DNA of 42,806 nt from Bacteroidaceae bacterium. GTDB taxonomy: Bacteria; Bacteroidota; Bacteroidia; Bacteroidales; Bacteroidaceae. The notes beneath the pieces were generated by a model, which was given only the letters and a program-made list of their open reading frames with translations, was not told where the DNA came from and did no database searches. Both the position numbers and the translations under genes were made by a program. Every line of letters begins with the position of its first letter. The first letter of the stretch is position 1. This document shows, piece by piece, positions 17,373-25,524 of this stretch. The stretch covers positions 1 to 42,806 of the forward strand of contig JAFXQT010000051.1 of the NCBI GenBank assembly GCA_017526905.1. Reading direction: 5' to 3'.

Positions 17373-17454
17373 ATCTATCATCTATCACTACTATCTATCA
17401 CTTGCAAATGGTTATATATCATTGCATTGTAGCGTTTAGTGATAGATGATAGAT
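17373..17454. repeat. 18-bp perfect inverted repeat
   Basis: ATCTATCATCTATCACTA at 17373-17390 has its exact reverse complement at 17437-17454, separated by 46 bases. The arms are themselves made of repeated CTATCA units, and the spacer holds a smaller near-match (TGCAAATG and CATTGCA). The element lies between the end of the main operon and the wecB promoter. Confidence 0.85.
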
Positions 17455-17543
17455 ACATTTTAATTTAATGGGGGTATTTGCTGCTCAAATGTGATGATAA
17501 GTGGTGGGCGTGGCATGCCATGATGAGATTATGAAGGGAAAAA

Positions 17544-17574
17544 TTTGCTGTTTCAGGAAAAAGCAGTAATTTTG
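17544..17574 (+). promoter_or_regulatory. wecB-wecC promoter
   Basis: TTTG (17544-17547), 19 bases, then TAATTTTG (17567-17574) match the Bacteroidota consensus. Transcription would begin about 45 bases before the wecB start at 17624. Confidence 0.8.
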
Positions 17575-17623
17575 CGCGATTTTCCTCGCCACGATGCGGA
17601 ATGAGGAACCTATCCATGTTCTG

Positions 17624-18808
17624 ATGAAACGTATAATGCTTGTATTCGGAACTCGGCCGGAAGCTATCAAGATGGCCCCGCTGGTCAAGGAGTTCCAACA
17701 ACATAAGGATGACTTCAAGACGATTGTCTGCGTAACCGGTCAGCACCGCGAGATGCTGGACCAAGTGCTCCGTATCTTTGAGATCAGCCCCGACTACGAC
17801 CTGAACATCATGAAGCAGGGGCAGGATCTGTACGACATCACCGCACGCGTGCTGCTGGGTATGCGCGATGTGCTGAAGGAGGCGCAACCGGACGTCGTGT
17901 TGGTGCATGGCGATACGACCACTTCCACTGCCGCCGCCCTTTCGGCCTTCTATCAGCAGATCCCCGTGGGGCATGTGGAGGCCGGATTGCGGACACACGA
18001 CATCTATAGCCCGTGGCCGGAGGAGATGAACCGCCAGATAACAAGCCGCATTTCCACCTATGACTTTGCTCCCACGGCCCTTAGCCGCGAGAACCTTCTT
18101 GCCGAGGGGGTGGCCGATGAGAAGATCGTCGTGACGGGAAACACCGTCATCGACGCCTTGCACTGGGTGGTGGAAAAGATGAAGAACGATGCCCACCAGC
18201 AGGTGGAACGTGAAGCCTCACTGCGCCAGGCAGGCTATGACGTAGGCCGGTTACAACAGGAGCCGTCGGCATCCGCTGCCAGCCAGCGTAGGCTGGTGCT
18301 CATCACCGGCCACCGCCGGGAGAACTTTGGCGAGGGCTTCATCTCCATGTGCCGAGCCATACAGCATCTCACACAGAAGTACCCCGAAGTGGATTTCGTC
18401 TATCCCATGCACCTCAACCCCAATGTGCGCAAGCCCATTCACCAGGTGTTTGGCGAGGGCCTCAAGGAACTTGGCAACATGTTCTTTATCGAGCCGCTGG
18501 AATACCTGGACTTTGTCTATCTGATGGAGAAGGCATACATCGTCCTGACGGACAGCGGCGGCATCCAGGAGGAGGCACCGGGACTGGGCAAGCCAGTACT
18601 CGTGATGCGCAACACCACCGAAAGACCCGAGGCCATCGAGGCAGGTACGGTGAAGCTGGTGGGGAACGACTATGATACGATCGTGCGCGAGGTGTCGCGT
18701 CTGATTGACCAGCCAGAGGCTTATCGGCAGATGAGCCAGGCCGTGAATCCTTATGGCGACGGACACGCATGCCAACGCATCGTGAAGAGGTTGAAAACTG
18801 AAGATTGA
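17624..18808 (+). CDS. wecB: UDP-N-acetylglucosamine 2-epimerase
   Basis: The start at 17624 gives MKRIMLVFGTRPEAIKMAPLV, the classic N-terminus of non-hydrolysing UDP-GlcNAc 2-epimerases; ten extra codons upstream are open but unlike the family. The 394 residues include HGDTTT, HVEAGLRTHDIYSPWPEEMNR, TGHRREN, and TDSGGIQEEAPGLGKPVLVMR, which hold the known substrate-binding and catalytic residues. The enzyme converts UDP-GlcNAc to UDP-ManNAc in the cytoplasm. The neighbour wecC then oxidises this to UDP-ManNAcA. A short variable insert near 210-220 (EPSASAASQ) is unusual but lies in a loop. It has its own promoter. Confidence 0.96.
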   Translation: MKRIMLVFGTRPEAIKMAPLVKEFQQHKDDFKTIVCVTGQHREMLDQVLRIFEISPDYDLNIMKQGQDLYDITARVLLGMRDVLKEAQPDVVLVHGDTTTSTAAALSAFYQQIPVGHVEAGLRTHDIYSPWPEEMNRQITSRISTYDFAPTALSRENLLAEGVADEKIVVTGNTVIDALHWVVEKMKNDAHQQVEREASLRQAGYDVGRLQQEPSASAASQRRLVLITGHRRENFGEGFISMCRAIQHLTQKYPEVDFVYPMHLNPNVRKPIHQVFGEGLKELGNMFFIEPLEYLDFVYLMEKAYIVLTDSGGIQEEAPGLGKPVLVMRNTTERPEAIEAGTVKLVGNDYDTIVREVSRLIDQPEAYRQMSQAVNPYGDGHACQRIVKRLKTED

Positions 18809-18901
18809 AAATGGAAGATTGGGCTTGCCGGGCAACAGCCACAAGCACCCGCCAACGCGATGAGTGCGGGAAGCACGCAGCCCAATATAGAATATGAAAA
18901 G

Positions 18902-20110
18902 ATGAAGGTATGTTTCATGGGGTTAGGCTACATTGGTCTGCCCACAGCAATCATAGCAGCCAAGCACGGCATCAATGTGGTTGGCGTTGATATCAACCCG
19001 GAAGTGGTGGCACAGACCAACGCCGGGCATCTGCATATTATCGAGCCCGGCATGGAGGAGATGTTGCAGGAGGTGATAGCCAGCGGACGCTTGCGTGCCG
19101 CCACCAAGCCCGAGGTTTCGGACGCTTACTTCATTGTGGTGCCTACGCCATTCAAGGATGGCCATCAGCCGGACATCTCCTACGTTGAGGCTGCCACATG
19201 TGCGGTGTTGCCGCTGCTGAAGGAGGGCGACCTCTTTGTCATCGAATCCACGTCGCCCGTTGGCACAACGGACAAGATGGCCGACCTGATTTTCAGCCGG
19301 CGCCCTGAACTGGCCGACAAGGTGCATGTGGCCTATTGCCCGGAGCGTGTGTTGCCCGGCAATGTCATTTATGAGCTGGTGCATAACGACCGCGTGATTG
19401 GTGGTCGCGATGCCGCCTCCACGGCAAAGGCAAAGGCTTTTTATGCCCAGTTTGTGCAAGGAACGCTGCATGCCACCAACTGCAAGACTGCCGAGATGTG
19501 CAAACTCACCGAGAACAGCTGCCGCGACTCGCAAATTGCCTTTGCCAACGAGCTGAGCATCATCTGCGATAAAGCCGGCATCAATGTATGGGAGCTCATC
19601 GAACTGGCCAATAAGCACCCGCGGGTGAACATCCTGCAGCCCGGCTGTGGGGTAGGGGGGCACTGTATCGCTGTGGACCCCTATTTCATCTCGTCCGAGT
19701 TTCCCGACGAAGCCAAGATGATTGCAACGGCACGCGAAGTGAACAACGGCAAGGCTGATTGGTGCGCAACGAAGGTGGAAAATGCCATCCTGCGTTTCCG
19801 CCTTGACCATGGACGTAAGCCGGTGGTTGCGCTGATGGGACTGGCCTTCAAACCCAATATCGACGATTTGCGCGAGAGCCCGGCCATGAAGATAGCCTGT
19901 GAGGTTACTGCGAAGATGAGGGCTGAAGCTGAAATGCTCGTGGTTGAGCCCAATATCAGTAAGCACGAGCACTTCCAGCTGACCGACTATCGGCAGGCAT
20001 ACGAACGTGCAGACATTGTTGTCCTGCTTACCGCCCATGCTCCCTTCCGTGAGCTGGCATGGGACGACAATAAAGTGATTCTGGATTTCTGCGGAATATT
20101 CAGGCGTTAG
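18902..20110 (+). CDS. wecC: UDP-N-acetyl-D-mannosamine dehydrogenase
   Basis: The start at 18902 gives MKVCFMGLGYIGLPTA with the Rossmann glycine motif at residues 7-12; an ATG at 18860 in frame would add 14 unlikely residues. The 402-residue product has the family catalytic motif GCGVGGHCIAVDPYF with the nucleophilic Cys at 255, preceded by KLTENSCRDSQIAFANEL. It oxidises the C6 of UDP-ManNAc to the acid with two NAD+. UDP-glucose dehydrogenase is a related alternative, but pairing with wecB and the NSCRDSQIAFANE pattern favour WecC. The 93-base gap after wecB contains a short imperfect direct repeat (GAAGATTG). The stop overlaps, tail to tail, the stop of the convergent GT4 gene. Confidence 0.93.
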   Translation: MKVCFMGLGYIGLPTAIIAAKHGINVVGVDINPEVVAQTNAGHLHIIEPGMEEMLQEVIASGRLRAATKPEVSDAYFIVVPTPFKDGHQPDISYVEAATCAVLPLLKEGDLFVIESTSPVGTTDKMADLIFSRRPELADKVHVAYCPERVLPGNVIYELVHNDRVIGGRDAASTAKAKAFYAQFVQGTLHATNCKTAEMCKLTENSCRDSQIAFANELSIICDKAGINVWELIELANKHPRVNILQPGCGVGGHCIAVDPYFISSEFPDEAKMIATAREVNNGKADWCATKVENAILRFRLDHGRKPVVALMGLAFKPNIDDLRESPAMKIACEVTAKMRAEAEMLVVEPNISKHEHFQLTDYRQAYERADIVVLLTAHAPFRELAWDDNKVILDFCGIFRR

Positions 20111-21309
20111 CCTTCCTTACAGATGCGGCATACGAACTGATGGTATGCCTGCATCTGTTTGTCGAACGAGAATACCTCGTCCGACGCTTTCATACAATTC
20201 TCCCTGTACTTCATATAGGTGTCGTCGTCCATTTGTGCGAACTCCCGTATGTGTTGTTTCAGCTGTTCGATATTGCCTGGCTGCGATGTGAGGCCGAGGT
20301 GGTATTCCTCGACAATGTCTGCCCCTTCGCCACCGCCACAGAACAGCACTGGGATACCTAAGGAAATAAGGTCGAATATCTTGGAGGGTACTGCACCCTG
20401 AATGCGCACTAACAGCGGCACGATGGACACGTGATACTGTGGCAGTATCTTCTTGACATCGCTCTTGGACAGCATGCCGTTGTAGTAGGCACCGGTGTCG
20501 TTCATCAAGGTGTAAGTTTCGATCTGCTGTGCCTGGTTGCCGGCTCCGTAGATTTGGAACTCAGCCCCCAGTTCCTTGAAGTTGATGGCTTTGACAAGCC
20601 CCAGGATGTCCTGTGCCACGCCAAGCAGGCCGGCATACACGATTTTCAATGGGCGGCGCTGCTTGGTGTTGCTCAGCTGCACATCCGATGCGTGCTGCAG
20701 GTTTCTGTACAGGAACAGGGGCTTGGCAGGTACGAACTCCTTCACATGACGCAGGATTTCATTGCTTTGGCCCTGTATGGCATCGACATTTTTGTACAGG
20801 TAGCGTTCCACCCACAGCAGGAACCGGTGCGACAGGCTGTGCTCGCGCATGGCACCGAGTTCGATGGCCGATGTGGGCCACAGGTCGGATACATTCAGTA
20901 TGACCTTGCGCCGGTAGAGCTTCTTGAACAGGAGCAGTGCCGAGAAGCCCACAAGGATGGGGGGCGACTGTATGATGACCACGTCGTAGCTCTTGATGAG
21001 TTTGCGCTTGAAGGCAAAGAACCACAGCGTGATGGAAAATGAAAGCATACATAGCATCCGCACCAGCGCGCTTTTGGATACTGATGCAAAGCTCCAGCAC
21101 ATGAACACGTTCACGCCGTTGATGTTCTCGCGTTTGGAGAAACAGCCGCGGTACCCCTCAAAGATACGTCCTTTGGGGTAGTTGGGCAGACAGGTCAGCA
21201 CATCCACATCGGCACCTTCCTGGCGCAAGCCTTCGGCCATGAAAGTGATGCGTGATGCAGCTGCCCCAATCTCTGGGTGGTAGTAGTGCGATACGATGAG
21301 TGCTTTCAT
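20107..21309 (-). CDS. WbuB-like glycosyltransferase family 4
   Basis: The 400-residue product begins MKALIVSHYYHPEIGAAASRI, has VDVLTCLPNYPKGRIF, a hydrophobic stretch after residue 85 that may sit on the membrane, and LNVSDLWPTSAIELG, all seen in WbuB-type GT4 enzymes that transfer amino-deoxy sugars. The donor half holds IVYAGLLGVAQDILGLVKAI and a shortened acidic region near IVPLLVRIQGAVPSKIFDLISLGIPV. It lies 23 bases after rny on the same strand and converges with wecC, with overlapping stop codons. It probably belongs to polysaccharide assembly with the wecB/wecC sugar, but is transcribed from the rny side. Confidence 0.88.
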   Translation of the reverse strand: MKALIVSHYYHPEIGAAASRITFMAEGLRQEGADVDVLTCLPNYPKGRIFEGYRGCFSKRENINGVNVFMCWSFASVSKSALVRMLCMLSFSITLWFFAFKRKLIKSYDVVIIQSPPILVGFSALLLFKKLYRRKVILNVSDLWPTSAIELGAMREHSLSHRFLLWVERYLYKNVDAIQGQSNEILRHVKEFVPAKPLFLYRNLQHASDVQLSNTKQRRPLKIVYAGLLGVAQDILGLVKAINFKELGAEFQIYGAGNQAQQIETYTLMNDTGAYYNGMLSKSDVKKILPQYHVSIVPLLVRIQGAVPSKIFDLISLGIPVLFCGGGEGADIVEEYHLGLTSQPGNIEQLKQHIREFAQMDDDTYMKYRENCMKASDEVFSFDKQMQAYHQFVCRICKEG

Positions 21310-21332
21310 TTTCCCTGTCGGTCACTCAAGGT

Positions 21333-22892
21333 TTACTTGGCGTAGTTCACCGAGCGTACCTCGCGGATTACGGTAATCTTCACCTGTCCGGGATAAGTCA
21401 TCTCGTCCTGGATCTTCTTGGCGATTTCGCCGCTCAGGGCTTCGGTTTGCTTGTCGTCGATCTTGTCGGCACCGACGATGACGCGCAGTTCGCGACCGGC
21501 CTGGATGGCATAGGTCTTGATGACGCCGGGATAGCTCATGGCGATGTTCTCCAGGTCCTTCAGGCGCTTGATATAGGCTTCCACGATTTCGCGGCGGGCA
21601 CCGGGGCGAGCGCCACTGATGGCGTCGCACACCTGCACGATGGGGGCGATGAGGGTTTCCATCTCCATCTCGTCGTGGTGGGCACCGATGGCGTTGCATA
21701 TATCCGCTTTCTCCTTGTACTTCTCGGCCAGTTTGGCGCCGTACAGGGCGTGGGGCAGTTCGGGCTCTTCGTCGGGCACCTTACCTATGTCGTGCAGCAG
21801 TCCGGCACGCTTGGCCTTCTTCGGGTTCAGGCCCAGTTCGCTGGCCATGACGGCACAGAGGTTGGCCGTCTCGCGGGCGTGTTGCAGCAGGTTCTGTCCG
21901 TAGCTGGAGCGGTATTTCATCTTACCCACGATACGTATGAGTTCGGGGTGCAGGCCGTGTATGCCCAGGTCGATAGCCGTGCGCTTGCCGGTTTCGAGCA
22001 CTTCCTCGTCAACTTGTTTCTTCACTTTGGCCACCACCTCTTCGATGCGGGCGGGGTGTATGCGTCCGTCGGCCACCAGCTGGTGCAGGGCCAGGCGGCA
22101 TATTTCGCGGCGCACGGGGTCGAAGGCGGAGATGACGATGGCCTCGGGTGTGTCGTCCACCACGATTTCCACGCCGGTGGCGGCTTCGAGGGCGCGGATG
22201 TTGCGTCCTTCTCGTCCGATGATGCGTCCCTTCACCTCGTCGTTCTCGATGTGGAACACCGTAACGCTGTTCTCCACGGCCGTTTCAGTGGCCACGCGCT
22301 GGATGGTCTGAATGACGATGCGTTTGGCCTCCTTGGTGGCGTTGATCTTGGCATCGTCCATGATCTCGTTCACATAGCTGGCAGCAGCGGTCTTGGCTTC
22401 GGCCTTGAGGGTTTCCACCAGGCGCTCCTTGGCCTCCTCGGCACTGAGGCCGCTGATCTTTTCCAGTTGGGTGCGTTCCTGCTCGATGAGGCTGTCCTCG
22501 CGGTGCTTGATCTCCTCCTCGCGCTTCTGCAGCATGGCCTGTTGCTGGTCCATGCGCTTGCGGTCGTTCTCGTTCTCGGTCTTCCTGCGGTTCAGCTCGT
22601 CCTGACGCTGGTTCAGGCTGATTTCGCGCTGTTTCAGCCGGTTTTCGCTTTGTTGTATCTGTTGGTTGCGTTGCTGCACTTCCTTTTCCAGTTCGGCTTT
22701 CTTGTTCAGGAATTTCTCCTTTACTTCCAGCAGTTTCTTCTGCTTGATCACTTCAGCCTCTTTGTTGGCTTCGTCGTGCATCTCCTTGATTTGGTTGGGC
22801 CGCGTGTGCTGGTACCATATCACTTGATAGACCACCATGGCGAGTGCTATGACGGCCGATGCGATAGTAATGATGAGTCCAATCGTTGTCAT
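21333..22892 (-). CDS. rny: Ribonuclease Y
   Basis: The start chosen at 22892 gives [21 protein letters not shown], the N-terminal membrane anchor; the open frame upstream lies in the structured intergenic region. The 519-residue product continues with a long charged coiled coil (about 30-190), a KH RNA-binding domain with GREG at 226-229, and an HD domain with LLHDIGK (His-Asp at 367-368). This is the full, standard RNase Y, an endonuclease that starts mRNA decay at the membrane. It follows zapA and a candidate small RNA, and a GT4 gene is placed directly after it. Confidence 0.97.
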   Translation of the reverse strand: MTTIGLIITIASAVIALAMVVYQVIWYQHTRPNQIKEMHDEANKEAEVIKQKKLLEVKEKFLNKKAELEKEVQQRNQQIQQSENRLKQREISLNQRQDELNRRKTENENDRKRMDQQQAMLQKREEEIKHREDSLIEQERTQLEKISGLSAEEAKERLVETLKAEAKTAAASYVNEIMDDAKINATKEAKRIVIQTIQRVATETAVENSVTVFHIENDEVKGRIIGREGRNIRALEAATGVEIVVDDTPEAIVISAFDPVRREICRLALHQLVADGRIHPARIEEVVAKVKKQVDEEVLETGKRTAIDLGIHGLHPELIRIVGKMKYRSSYGQNLLQHARETANLCAVMASELGLNPKKAKRAGLLHDIGKVPDEEPELPHALYGAKLAEKYKEKADICNAIGAHHDEMEMETLIAPIVQVCDAISGARPGARREIVEAYIKRLKDLENIAMSYPGVIKTYAIQAGRELRVIVGADKIDDKQTEALSGEIAKKIQDEMTYPGQVKITVIREVRSVNYAK

Positions 22893-22925
22893 TTCAGTTG
22901 TGTTTTTAATATATAAAATGAGTAC

Positions 22926-23040
22926 GCACCGCCTGCCGCTTCTGGACACGTGGTGCCAGTAGGGCTATGGTGGTGCGTAGCGTTCTTTATGTTTCGCTAA
23001 GAGTGTTGTCAAAGCATCTGTGCATGCCGGCAGCGGCTGC
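22926..23040 (-). ncRNA. Structured intergenic RNA, candidate 6S-like RNA
   Basis: Between zapA and rny the minus strand can close a long stem. GCAGCCGCTGCC (23029-23040) pairs with GGCAGGCGGTGC (22926-22937) over 11 bp with two single bulges, enclosing about 90 bases. A competing local fold pairs TACGCACC with GGTGCGTA (22923-22979), with inner GCC/GGC and CTGG/CCAG steps. Size, a closing stem around a wide middle and the place beside zapA recall 6S RNA. I recall 6S annotations near zapA in other bacteria, but I cannot run the model. A TTTG-N20-TA pattern (23010-23013 and 22982-22989) might drive a shorter RNA. A plain terminator or attenuator for zapA is the main alternative. Confidence 0.4.
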
Positions 23041-23052
23041 ACGGAGGCGCCA

Positions 23053-23343
23053 TTATCTAAGCGCGTTCTCCACCTCGTTGACCAATCCCTCCAGGATGCC
23101 CATCACGGGCTTGAGGTTGCCGCTTGCTTCCGTGCGTTGCAGGTTCACGGCAATGTCCAGCGTAGCCATCATCAGGTAGGTGTCGTTGCCCTGATGTGGG
23201 TAGTGGTTGGCGTAATAGGTGAAACGCTCATTGATGAGCTTTTCCGCGTTGCGATAGAACAATTCCTCGTCCCGCTTGATGGTGATGGGGAACGTCATCG
23301 CGCCCAGCTTCAGCTTTATTTGAAATGTATCGCTAACTTCCAT
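23053..23343 (-). CDS. zapA: Cell division protein ZapA
   Basis: The 96-residue product has the ZapA pattern: an N-terminal strand (FQIKLKLGAMTFPITIKRDEE), YRNAEKLINERFTYYANHYP, then a helix with YLMMATLDIAVNLQR and a coiled-coil end. ZapA binds FtsZ and bundles its filaments at the division site. It lies 15 bases after a coiled-coil gene that is probably its partner. The operon promoter is at 23710-23741. Confidence 0.9.
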   Translation of the reverse strand: MEVSDTFQIKLKLGAMTFPITIKRDEELFYRNAEKLINERFTYYANHYPHQGNDTYLMMATLDIAVNLQRTEASGNLKPVMGILEGLVNEVENALR

Positions 23344-23358
23344 GTGCCTGTTTGTATG

Positions 23359-23679
23359 TTATGCATATTGAGTTCTGCCCGGTTCGCTTCCTTTGAGCAG
23401 GGCGATACACTTGTCAACGTCTCGCACCAATTTGGCCACTCGCTGCTTGGCGGCGGCAAGGTCGTTGTCGCCTATTTCCAGCATCTTGGCCATTTTGAGG
23501 TTGGCATATTGCTCATGCAGGAGTTTGTTCTCCTTGCGTGCTGCTTCCAGCTCGCTATCCTTGCTTACCAGTTCCTCCAGCAGTGCCTCGTTCTCCTCTT
23601 TCAGTTGTTGGAACTTGAGGATGAGTTGGCGCGTCCGGGTCTGCAAATCGCGGATGGTTTTCTCTTCAGCGGCAGTCAT
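23359..23679 (-). CDS. Small coiled-coil protein upstream of zapA (ZapB-like)
   Basis: The start at 23679 (MTAAEEKTIRDLQ) is chosen over an ATG 11 codons upstream, which would begin at the predicted transcription start. The 106-residue product is almost all heptad-patterned helix rich in Leu, Glu and Lys (about 5-95) and has no membrane segment. A coiled-coil gene before zapA is a common arrangement in Bacteroidota and by analogy with ZapB it may link ZapA to other division parts. The sequence alone does not prove this. Confidence 0.8.
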   Translation of the reverse strand: MTAAEEKTIRDLQTRTRQLILKFQQLKEENEALLEELVSKDSELEAARKENKLLHEQYANLKMAKMLEIGDNDLAAAKQRVAKLVRDVDKCIALLKGSEPGRTQYA

Positions 23680-23709
23680 GACAATAGCCTGTGTGTGTTT
23701 ATTTGGGCA

Positions 23710-23741
23710 CAAAGGTAAGATAAACTATGCAAAATGCCAAA
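23710..23741 (-). promoter_or_regulatory. Promoter of the zapA-rny unit
   Basis: On the minus strand TTTG (23738-23741), 20 bases, then TACCTTTG (23710-23717), a full consensus match. It lies between the unknown gene ending at 23791 and the ZapB-like start, so the division and RNase genes are separable from rfbA. Confidence 0.85.
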
Positions 23742-23790
23742 AAAACATGGCAGTTTTTTGCTGCATAGGTCCTACTTCCTTTGCTTTAGC

Positions 23791-24420
23791 CTATTTGGTG
23801 TCTTTGTCTATGTCTGCCCGTTTCTCTTTTTTGGCCAGCATGACTATGGTGTACACGTATTCGGTCATCCAGCTTTCGCTGAAGCCGAGTGTCTGCTGCA
23901 TCTTGCGTATCTGGGCGCAGGTGCGGCGCACGTTCTCGTCCTTCCAGTCGTTCTTGTTGAGCACGTCGTGCACGGTCTTCTCCGTCATGGAACGCAGGGC
24001 GCTGCGCATGAACGAGGGCAGGCGGAACTTCCACTGCATCAGGTTGCCCACCACCATCATCAGTTCCTGGCTGAAGGCTTGGAACTGAAGCAGGTAGGGC
24101 TGCACGTCCTGAATCTTGTGCACGCGTTTCTTGATGCTGGTGTCCATCTCTTTGCTGAAGGAGTCGCTCATGTGGTAGATATCCTCCAGCATCTGTGCGC
24201 AGCGTTTCTTCTCGCCCAGGCCCAGCTTGTTGTTCAGGGTGGGCACTTTGAGTGTCTGTTTGAACACGCGCAGGTCGGGCAGGGCGGCCAGGTTGGTGAT
24301 GCCTACCTGTGCCGCTATCGTGGCTTGATAATAGACTCTGATCAGGGTCATGAAGTCCTCCATGCCCCCCACTTTGGTATCTTCGGCCTTTTTGCCGAAT
24401 AGTTTTCCGAAAAAAGACAT
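23791..24420 (-). CDS. Conserved-looking protein of unknown function (MSFFGKLFGKK type)
   Basis: The start at 24420 gives MSFFGKLFGKKAEDTKVGG, 20 bases after the rfbA stop; the longer frame runs into rfbA. The 209-residue product is rich in helix, has no signal peptide or membrane segment, and ends with a charged tail (KKEKRADIDKDTK). Features include an amphipathic N-terminus and three Trp residues in the second half. I do not recognise the family. Its close spacing suggests co-transcription with rfbA. Confidence 0.8.
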   Translation of the reverse strand: MSFFGKLFGKKAEDTKVGGMEDFMTLIRVYYQATIAAQVGITNLAALPDLRVFKQTLKVPTLNNKLGLGEKKRCAQMLEDIYHMSDSFSKEMDTSIKKRVHKIQDVQPYLLQFQAFSQELMMVVGNLMQWKFRLPSFMRSALRSMTEKTVHDVLNKNDWKDENVRRTCAQIRKMQQTLGFSESWMTEYVYTIVMLAKKEKRADIDKDTK

Positions 24421-24440
24421 TATATATATTAAATAAGGTG

Positions 24441-25343
24441 TTACTCGTCCAGCAGCTTGTGCCCTTTCATCTCGTCGATCAGCTTGAGCAGGTACTGTCC
24501 GTATTGGATCTTGATCATGGGTTGGGCCAGCTGGCGCATCTTCTCGTCGCTGATCCATCCGCGGCGGTAGGCGATTCCTTCCAGGCAGGCCACTTTCAGT
24601 CCCTGCCGCTTTTCGATGACTTCGATGAAGGTGGATGCTTCCGACAGCGAGTCGTGTGTGCCGGTGTCCAGCCAGGCAAAGCCTCGGCCCAGTGTCTGCA
24701 CCTTCAGTTCGCCGTCGGTCAGGAACTGCTGGTTCACCGACGTTATTTCCAGTTCGCCACGTGCCGACGGCTTGATGTTGTGCGCCACCTCGACCACTTT
24801 GTTGGGGTAGAAATAGAGGCCCACCACGGCATAGTTGCTCTTGGGCTTGGCCGGTTTCTCCTCAATGCTCAGGCAGTTGCCGGCATCGTCGAACTCGGCC
24901 ACGCCGTAGCGCTCGGGGTCGTTCACCCAGTAGCCGAACACGGTGGCCTTGTGTTCCTCCTCGGCCGTGCGGACGGCTTCGCGCAGCATCGGTGCGAAGC
25001 CTGCGCCGTGGAAGATGTTGTCGCCCAGCACCAGGCACACGCAGTCGTTGCCAATGAACTCCTCGCCGATGAGGAAGGCTTGTGCCAGGCCGTCGGGCGA
25101 AGGCTGCTCGGCATATTCGAACCGCACGCCATAGTCAGAACCGTCGCCCAGCAGGCGGCGGAACCCGGGCAGGTCGTACGGGGTGGAGATGATCAGTATG
25201 TCGCGGATGCCGGCATTCATCAGCACCGAGATGGGATAGTAGATCATGGGCTTGTCAAAGATGGGCAACATCTGTTTGCTCACACCTTTGGTGATGGGGT
25301 AGAGGCGGGTGCCGGAGCCGCCGGCCAGGACGATACCTTTCAT
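24441..25343 (-). CDS. rfbA: Glucose-1-phosphate thymidylyltransferase
   Basis: The start at 25343 gives [28 protein letters not shown], the nucleotide-binding signature; the open frame upstream covers the promoter. The 300-residue product has the usual length and motifs ([48 protein letters not shown]). The enzyme makes dTDP-glucose from dTTP and glucose-1-phosphate, the first step to dTDP-rhamnose and other deoxysugars. The partner genes rfbB, rfbC and rfbD are not in this window. It has its own promoter at 25408-25439 and is divergent from the autokinase gene. Confidence 0.96.
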   Translation of the reverse strand: MKGIVLAGGSGTRLYPITKGVSKQMLPIFDKPMIYYPISVLMNAGIRDILIISTPYDLPGFRRLLGDGSDYGVRFEYAEQPSPDGLAQAFLIGEEFIGNDCVCLVLGDNIFHGAGFAPMLREAVRTAEEEHKATVFGYWVNDPERYGVAEFDDAGNCLSIEEKPAKPKSNYAVVGLYFYPNKVVEVAHNIKPSARGELEITSVNQQFLTDGELKVQTLGRGFAWLDTGTHDSLSEASTFIEVIEKRQGLKVACLEGIAYRRGWISDEKMRQLAQPMIKIQYGQYLLKLIDEMKGHKLLDE

Positions 25344-25407
25344 GTGCAGGTCGTTGTTTGGGTGTAAAAACCGTGCGAAGTTGGTTCCGCACGCACATTT
25401 GTGAGCG

Positions 25408-25439
25408 CAAAAGTAAAGTAATTTGTCAATATTCCCAAA
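25408..25439 (-). promoter_or_regulatory. rfbA promoter
   Basis: On the minus strand TTTG (25436-25439), 20 bases, then TACTTTTG (25408-25415), a full consensus match. The leader to the rfbA start is about 58 bases. Confidence 0.85.
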
Positions 25440-25489
25440 CTTTATACACTTTTTGTGCTTTTGGCGCGGGTGGCTTGCGAAAAAATGAC

Positions 25490-25497
25490 TACTTTTG
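25490..25497 (+). promoter_or_regulatory. -7 box of the autokinase gene
   Basis: TACTTTTG is an exact TAnnTTTG 27 bases before the start at 25525. The only TTTG upstream (25460-25463) is 26 bases away, too far for a standard -33 box, so the promoter may need an activator or be weak. Confidence 0.5.
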
Positions 25498-25524
25498 CCC
25501 CGCATTTATAATCAATCATTACGT

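Noticed and set aside
17373-17454. Invertible capsule promoter
   Set aside because: The 46-base spacer has no TTTG/TAnnTTTG pair in either direction, and no recombinase gene is nearby. It is kept only as an inverted repeat.
21300-22916. 538-codon open frame on the plus strand
   Set aside because: It lies opposite rny, whose KH and HD domains are unmistakable; the antisense product is Leu/Val/His-rich and has no recognisable motif.
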